DNA from: Argyresthia goedartella
Taxonomy: Eukaryota > Arthropoda > Insecta > Lepidoptera > Argyresthiidae
NCBI GenBank assembly: GCA_949825045.1
Contig: OX463822.1
Location: forward strand, 3,477,001 to 3,541,000
Reading direction: 5' to 3'
DNA length: 64,000 bases
Numbering within the stretch: the first letter of the stretch is position 1; each line of letters starts with the position of its first letter. The notes under the pieces were generated by a model. It was not told the DNA's origin and searched no databases. It was given only the letters and a program-made list of their open reading frames with translations. Positions 58,882 through 64,000 of the stretch are shown here, one piece after another. The translations under genes and the position numbers were made by a program.

Positions 58882-61800
58882 ACTCGTAGCACTTATAGAG
58901 TTTTATTTTACGGGCAGGTCTTTCTCCGCTCAACCATCACCTTAACTACGCATCATGGTTTGCTAGAAGAAATTTCTTGTTAGAGATAAGCTCACCGTTG
59001 TACATGTTTTTTTTTTCTACGGCTGCGGAACTTTTGCTGCTAAAGACTTTGCTACAGGAACCGAGCACGGCAAGCCTTGAGGTTGGACTAATGATGAATC
59101 GGTCAAAAACTCAACTGATGACCAACGGCGCAAACCGTAAGGTAGTTATTGATGGGCGGGAGATTCACTATGTCGACGAGTACATCTACTTGGGCCAGAA
59201 AGTATCCTTCGAATACAGACAGGACAAGGAAATCGAAAGACGTACTTCGAATGCCTGGAAGAGCTTCTGGTCCATGAAAGAGCTAATGAAGGGCAGCCTT
59301 CCTCTGTCCTTGAAGCGCAAACTCGTCGAAATGTGCATCCTGCCCATCCTCACCTACGGCGCACAAACTTGGCCGTTGACCGAGCAACAGAAGTCCAAAC
59401 TCAAAGTTTGCCAGCGAGCGATGGATATTTTAGGTGTAAAACGAATAGAACACCGTACTGCGCTCCATAACTGGCATCGCAGATGTGGGTGTGCAGAACG
59501 CCAAACTGAAGTGGAGCTGGGCAGGCCATGTGTGTCGAATGCACCCAGACAGGTGGGCGAGGATAGCCACTGAATGGGTGCCTATAGACGGACACCGGCG
59601 CAGAGGAAGGCCCAGAAGGAGATGGCGGGACGACCTGGACACGTTCCAACCAGAGTGGGTCGATCTAGCTCTGACTAGAGATGTGTGGGCTCGCAATGGG
59701 GAGGCCTTTGCCCAGCAGTGCGACACAATATAGGCTATGTAAAAATAAAAATAAAAGATAAGTTATCTGTATGTCTGTTTTGTGTAGCACAATAAAGAAA
59801 TTACTCAGCCCCGGGGCTTGGTCCTACCTGACTAGCATTACCATTAGCAGGTGCCTTCTGCAAGCTGGTCGTAGTGTGGGCCACTGAACTAAATTTTGTG
59901 AAAGTTTATGATGTAAATCCCTTAACATAATCTTACCAATATACTTGTAAAATTGTAACTTGTTGATTTGTGAAACAAGCTTCGGAAATGACTGGGATCT
60001 AGGCTGCACGAGCGGGAATTTAACCTGTCCTGTCCTTTGTACGATACAGTCAATATCGTGCGCAAAGTAGTGCGCTATTGTAGATGAACCAATAATCCCA
60101 TAATGCACGTAAATAAAAGGAATTAAAACAAGAAAACTTTTAGGTGGTAATGGTGCGTTCATCGTCTGGTGGTAACACGCTTGCCATGCAGAAAATGCTG
60201 TTTTAGGTACCGGTTGACCAAGTACGGGCGAAAATTTAGTAACTAAAATGTAAATAAATTATTAAATGTCAAAACCTTAACAATAACTCACGAAACTTTT
60301 TGTTCACTAAATAACTCCATGATCAAAGCAGGCATTTTTGGCAGGAAATGCACGAAAATCAATGATCTTAATATTTACAGACTACTGCGTGGTTTTTTAA
60401 TGAAATATTTGGTTTGACGATTAGTACTCCCAATAGTTCGCTAATATGTCACTTATGTTGCCATTTTTTATAGAATTTCTAGATACCTTTGATAGCGAAC
60501 ATTTTTGCAAAAAAAAGTTTATGCTTAGCTTTAACCAATGATATAAAAGTATATCAACACGTGATGAACAATATCGTGAGGAACTCATCATATCTCCATA
60601 GGTGATGGGGATTAGATGCAATGCAATAGACGTTTCGGAATTGTACTTTTCCCCGATATTTCAAAATTCTATTGAAAAAACAAACTCCTTGTTTAGTTAA
60701 AGAATAAATTATATCGCTTTACTTAATTGACCGAGCGAGCGAAGCATCCAGTTTCGAGATTGGCCGAAAATGCCTTTGCCCGTCTGTCTGTACTCGCCTA
60801 CAGGTCGCATATTTCATCAAAATGGGCATAAAAGTTCCTTGGTATATTTATTTTTTTAGTCGATCGCGATTTTTATTGGGTGGAAAATAGGGGGTAAGGG
60901 GGTAAGTTTGCTGTAGCGTTATTTATAGAAGGATTGGAATATAATTTGAGAGGCATAATAAGGACTTCATTCTTCACAAGAAGTTGCGAAAAAATATACA
61001 AACGGAGGAGTGGATGGGGAAGCACTTCCAGGTATTTTCGACCCCCCTGTAACTATGATGTTGTTAAAGCTAGACACTTGAATTTTCTGTGACTAATATG
61101 CCACATTTAAAAAGGAAAATTCAGTCAGAAAACGTCAGCCGTTCAAAACTTTGTCAATGTGTCACTGACTGACTCATCATCAATCATTAAAATTCTAATG
61201 TACTGGTACTAGCATTACTAAAAAGCTTGAAATTTTAAACAAGCGAGGTCTACTATTCTCTCAGAACCACTGGTACTAATACGACCATTATACTTTTTGA
61301 TGAAAATGTCACATTGCGGCATAAATTTAAAGAAAATAATTGAATACGTTGTTTAATAAGATAGTCCAATAAATCTAGAAACGTGTCTTAAGCTGAGCCT
61401 ATTTCAACAAAAACGTTGGACAATATCAGAATTGTATTTTATAAAATCAATTTTGTGTTAAAAAGTCACATTAATATAAGTATTTGATAGATCTCGCGAT
61501 AATAAAGCTCTGTCCCTCACCCTTCGCGACAAAAACGTCAACCATAGCTCACAGTAACATCGAAAGATAACTGTTTCACAACACAGAGGTTGTTTTTAGT
61601 CCGAATACTACACCAGCTGATGCCCGCTCAATTTATAGGGACACGGACATAGCAGGAAGGTCTGACTCTTGGGCATGGGTGACTCCATTTTTTTCCCCTC
61701 CAAAAAAAACGATAAGCCCCCCGGTGCTCGGCATGCTATGGGTGCTGGTGAGGCCTCACGAATGGTGGACATATCGCTCTTCTTCGTGAACATTCGAGAA

Positions 61801-61920
61801 TAGCACTGTGGCGTGGTTACTGATTTGGAGCGCGCTCCTAATACTGTGCGAACGCCCAAATAAACCCAACGCATTGAAAAAACTGTGAATATTTAGAACC
61901 ACGTTTAGAATATACAGGTA
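58860..61920 (+). repeat. Segmental duplication, copy 2
   Basis: It matches 49289-51816 and then, without interruption, 54062-54782. It lacks the 2.24-kb segment of copy 1, and also about 135 bases near its start (between TTTTTTTTTTCTA at about 59019 and GGCTGCGGAAC) that both other copies have. The match ends at CAGGTAG, 61914-61920. Confidence 0.92.
59020..59750 (+). pseudogene. RTE reverse transcriptase fragment, copy 2
   Basis: The open frame 58977-59573 lacks the catalytic FADD block because of the deletion at its start. It then reads AAELLLLKTLLQEPSTASL, LGQKVSFEYRQDKEIERR, PILTYGAQTWPLTEQQKSKL. The tail piece is 59485-59733 (WAGHVCRMHPDRWARI; RRRGRPRRRWRDDLD). It shares several residues with the inverted arm (EPST, GANRK, VIDGRE, LGQKV, SFWSM) where copy 1 differs (ELST, GAKRK, VISGRE, LGQIV, SFCSM). 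Confidence 0.88.
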
Positions 61921-64000
61921 GTATTAAGGGTTTATTAGTTCATTAGATCTTGGAAAGCACTAACAAATTCCCAGTAATACCTAATAAATCTAATTTACAA
62001 TTCCACAAAGAGTACCAATTTAAACTTGAACTTTTTGGAGAACAGTATATTTGATCAGCAAAACTAGTACTTTCTGTAACGCTGTTTGCCTCACTGTCAA
62101 CGCAAAGCCTAAACTGGTGGACGTGGTCATGAAACTTTGTACAGGGGTTCCTTATGTAGCGTAGGGTAACACCAAGAAGGGATTTAGCGAAATTTATTAC
62201 CTAAAGGGGGAAATGCAGCGATATTGTTTGTATGCAAATCGAAACGAACTTATCTTAAGAAGCTGCAAATTTGCTGATAGATATTTTCTACGTGCAAGAC
62301 GTCAGTTACCAAGAGCCTTTACAAATAAACCCCACACTTCATATATTAAAAAAATAACTTGGGCTATGAATATGAAATTTGGGAGATAGGAAGCTTAAAA
62401 CACAAGGCCCTTGATACGGCCCTGTCGCTATATACTTTTGTAGTCGTTTACACTCATCACTTACTTACCTCAAAACTATACCTACCTGCCTTTCGGCTAC
62501 AAAACGAAATACTTCATTAAAAGTCAAGTACGAAGAAACGTGCTTCTTTCGAAATTTTCAGATATGCTGTGGTTAGCAGGTAAATAGATACATTTTGGTA
62601 TGCCTCTGGTTTGTATGTATTTTGCCTATGATATGCCTATGTATATGAGGTAGCCGCGGACAATGGCTAGTTGTACCACAAAGGAGCATTAAGACCTTAT
62701 TTTTAAATTTTAAAAGTAGGAAGGGCTCAAAGTCTTTGTAGTAGGTAATACATTAGTATATCAGCGATACAAGCTGGTTGTCATTTCAAATCCCACACCA
62801 CAGTATATTACAACGATTCTATATAGTAAACTTAGAAAAATCTCTCCATTTACTCACAACTTCCATACGTTTAACAAAACTCCGCATCCCTGTTAAAACC
62901 TTATCTCCTGAAAAATGTCTAATGAAATTGAATTCGGTCAGCAAAACCGCGGAACACTTTTTTCCTCTCCTTTTTAAATAGAAAAAGGTCTGAGATAAAG
63001 TGAGACAGATAGCTCTTTAAATGAAAGAGTTGGCTTTGGTCACGTTTCAGAGATCCGGGCAAATGCCTCATTTCCGTGGTGATTTCAACTTGGGGAATTC
63101 GGGTTGGAAAATAGAACCCCCGATACCTGCTTCTGCAAAAAAACTTCGGTTTGCCTGTGTTAATAACAATTTACTTTACCCGGTTAATATCCGGCTCGAG
63201 AGGACCAAAAAGTAATGGAGCCTGTATATTTGTTGGCCCCGACGAAAATGAAGGATGATATAAGTTTGAAGTGTCTGACCGTGTGTGTGACTGTCCTTGG
63301 CACTCTAGCGCTCAAACAGGTGGACGGATTTTGATGCTTTTTTTTCAACTTATAGTGGATTTGACTGCAATGTTTCTATAGGTTTGTTTATTTTGATGCT
63401 TTTTTTCAACTTATAGTGGAATTGACTGCGATGTTTCTATAGTTTTTTTTTTAAATACATGTTTCTTAGATATATTTTATTGACATCGGTTTAACAATGC
63501 AAAAGTTATCAGCCAAAATAGTTGTTTTTAAATTTTATAGTTATTTAAATAACAACTCCTTTTTAGCATATTTTAGTGATTGACAAATAAGAATGTTGTG
63601 GTATTCCTTTCGGGTGATATGACATGTCCTATTTCGGAATATACCGACAAAGTTTGTTATCAAACTTCAAGTAGTTATTGTCACAGAGAGATAGGTATAA
63701 AAACAGGTGCTATTTCACCTGCCCAAATTTGGTGTGTTCGATTTATCTGTAGGTTGTAGTTATGAAGTAAAGGGGCCAGATATTGAGGTAGTTTCTAAAG
63801 TAAATGTCCGAAACTTAAAGGCTTCGGCACACTGCAGGCGGGATAGGGACGGGGCGGTTGAAAATGTTGCCTAATGCATGGTCAAATGGCCGCCACACCA
63901 GCGCGGGCCTGCTTCCGAATTTGGTGTGAGATGACACAGAGTATCTTGTATTTGATACCCACCACGCGCCCCGCTACCGACGGGACAGCAGCAGTCCTGT
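61921..64000. other. Unassigned DNA
   Basis: No confident gene. The frames at 62778-62981 and 63021-63215 have no family match that I can recognise. The GDFN word in the latter lacks the other endonuclease motifs. A lepidopteran-style dispersed repeat (GTGTCTGACCGTGTGTGTGACTG...) lies at about 63268-63335. The last 180 bases (63820-64000) are GC-richer and repeat-like. Confidence 0.45.
63331..63441. repeat. Tandem duplication, about 58-bp unit, two copies
   Basis: TTTTGATGC, a T-run, CAACTTATAGTGGA, then TTGACTGC and ATGTTTCTATAG occur at about 63331-63381 and again at 63389-63441. Copies differ in T-run length and two or three bases. Confidence 0.9.

Noticed and set aside
63021..63215. GDFN word suggesting a LINE endonuclease
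   Set aside because: None of the other endonuclease motifs (N.R, TE.W, SDH) are present in any frame nearby.
1..64000. CRISPR arrays, bacterial operons or ribosome binding sites
   Set aside because: The content is eukaryotic (SINEs, LINEs, BEL, maT). No regularly spaced repeat array is present; the 51-bp repeat has no spacers.

Overview
This 64-kb window looks like insect nuclear DNA, most probably from a moth or butterfly. The non-LTR retrotransposon families have ORF1 proteins of the kinds I know best from Lepidoptera (a baculovirus-FP-like domain, a PHD finger, or an SGNH esterase). There is also a DD37D maT transposon, tRNA-derived SINEs and an AT-rich background. I find no complete host gene. 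Nearly all coding signal is transposable-element sequence, most of it broken.

Layout. 1-2085 is unassigned. 2085-6680 is a decayed LINE with a (CA)n array in its 3' UTR. 6778-9560 holds two copies of one SINE, a 51-bp tandem repeat and a 5'-truncated LINE. About 9958-10515 is a long-armed inverted repeat that looks like a MITE. 14040-19541 is the best-preserved element, a PHD-ORF1 LINE with both ORFs open. 21797-23003 is an RTE fragment with an inverted 5' piece. 23690-25757 has LINE A fragments and an element encoding only an ORF1.

25757-34376 is a minus-strand LINE (LINE B) split by a SINE and by a complete but internally deleted BEL/Pao LTR retrotransposon (27573-32596, target duplication GCCGG). 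34386-39452 is a second LINE A copy split by an internally deleted PHD-ORF1 LINE (LINE C). 39456-45345 is a stack of minus-strand esterase-type LINE remnants, one of them interrupted by an apparently intact maT transposon (39545-40853). 45475-47525 is a third, decayed LINE A copy.

49289-61920 is a segmental duplication. The copies are 49289-54782 and 58860-61920, plus an inverted partial copy at 57868-58860 that makes a near-palindrome with its centre at about 58860. LINE G (54783-57868) lies between them. Copy 1 carries 2.24 kb between ACTAG repeats that copy 2 lacks. 61921-64000 is unassigned apart from a short tandem duplication.

The elements relate mainly by nesting and parasitism. Intact enzymes are rare: one LINE ORF pair and one transposase. 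Several copies have lost their catalytic core but kept both ends, as expected of non-autonomous derivatives. Dense nesting, absence of host genes and a local palindrome suggest heterochromatin or a W/Y-type chromosome. That is inference; the window alone cannot settle it. Element edges are approximate unless a target duplication or terminal repeat is cited.
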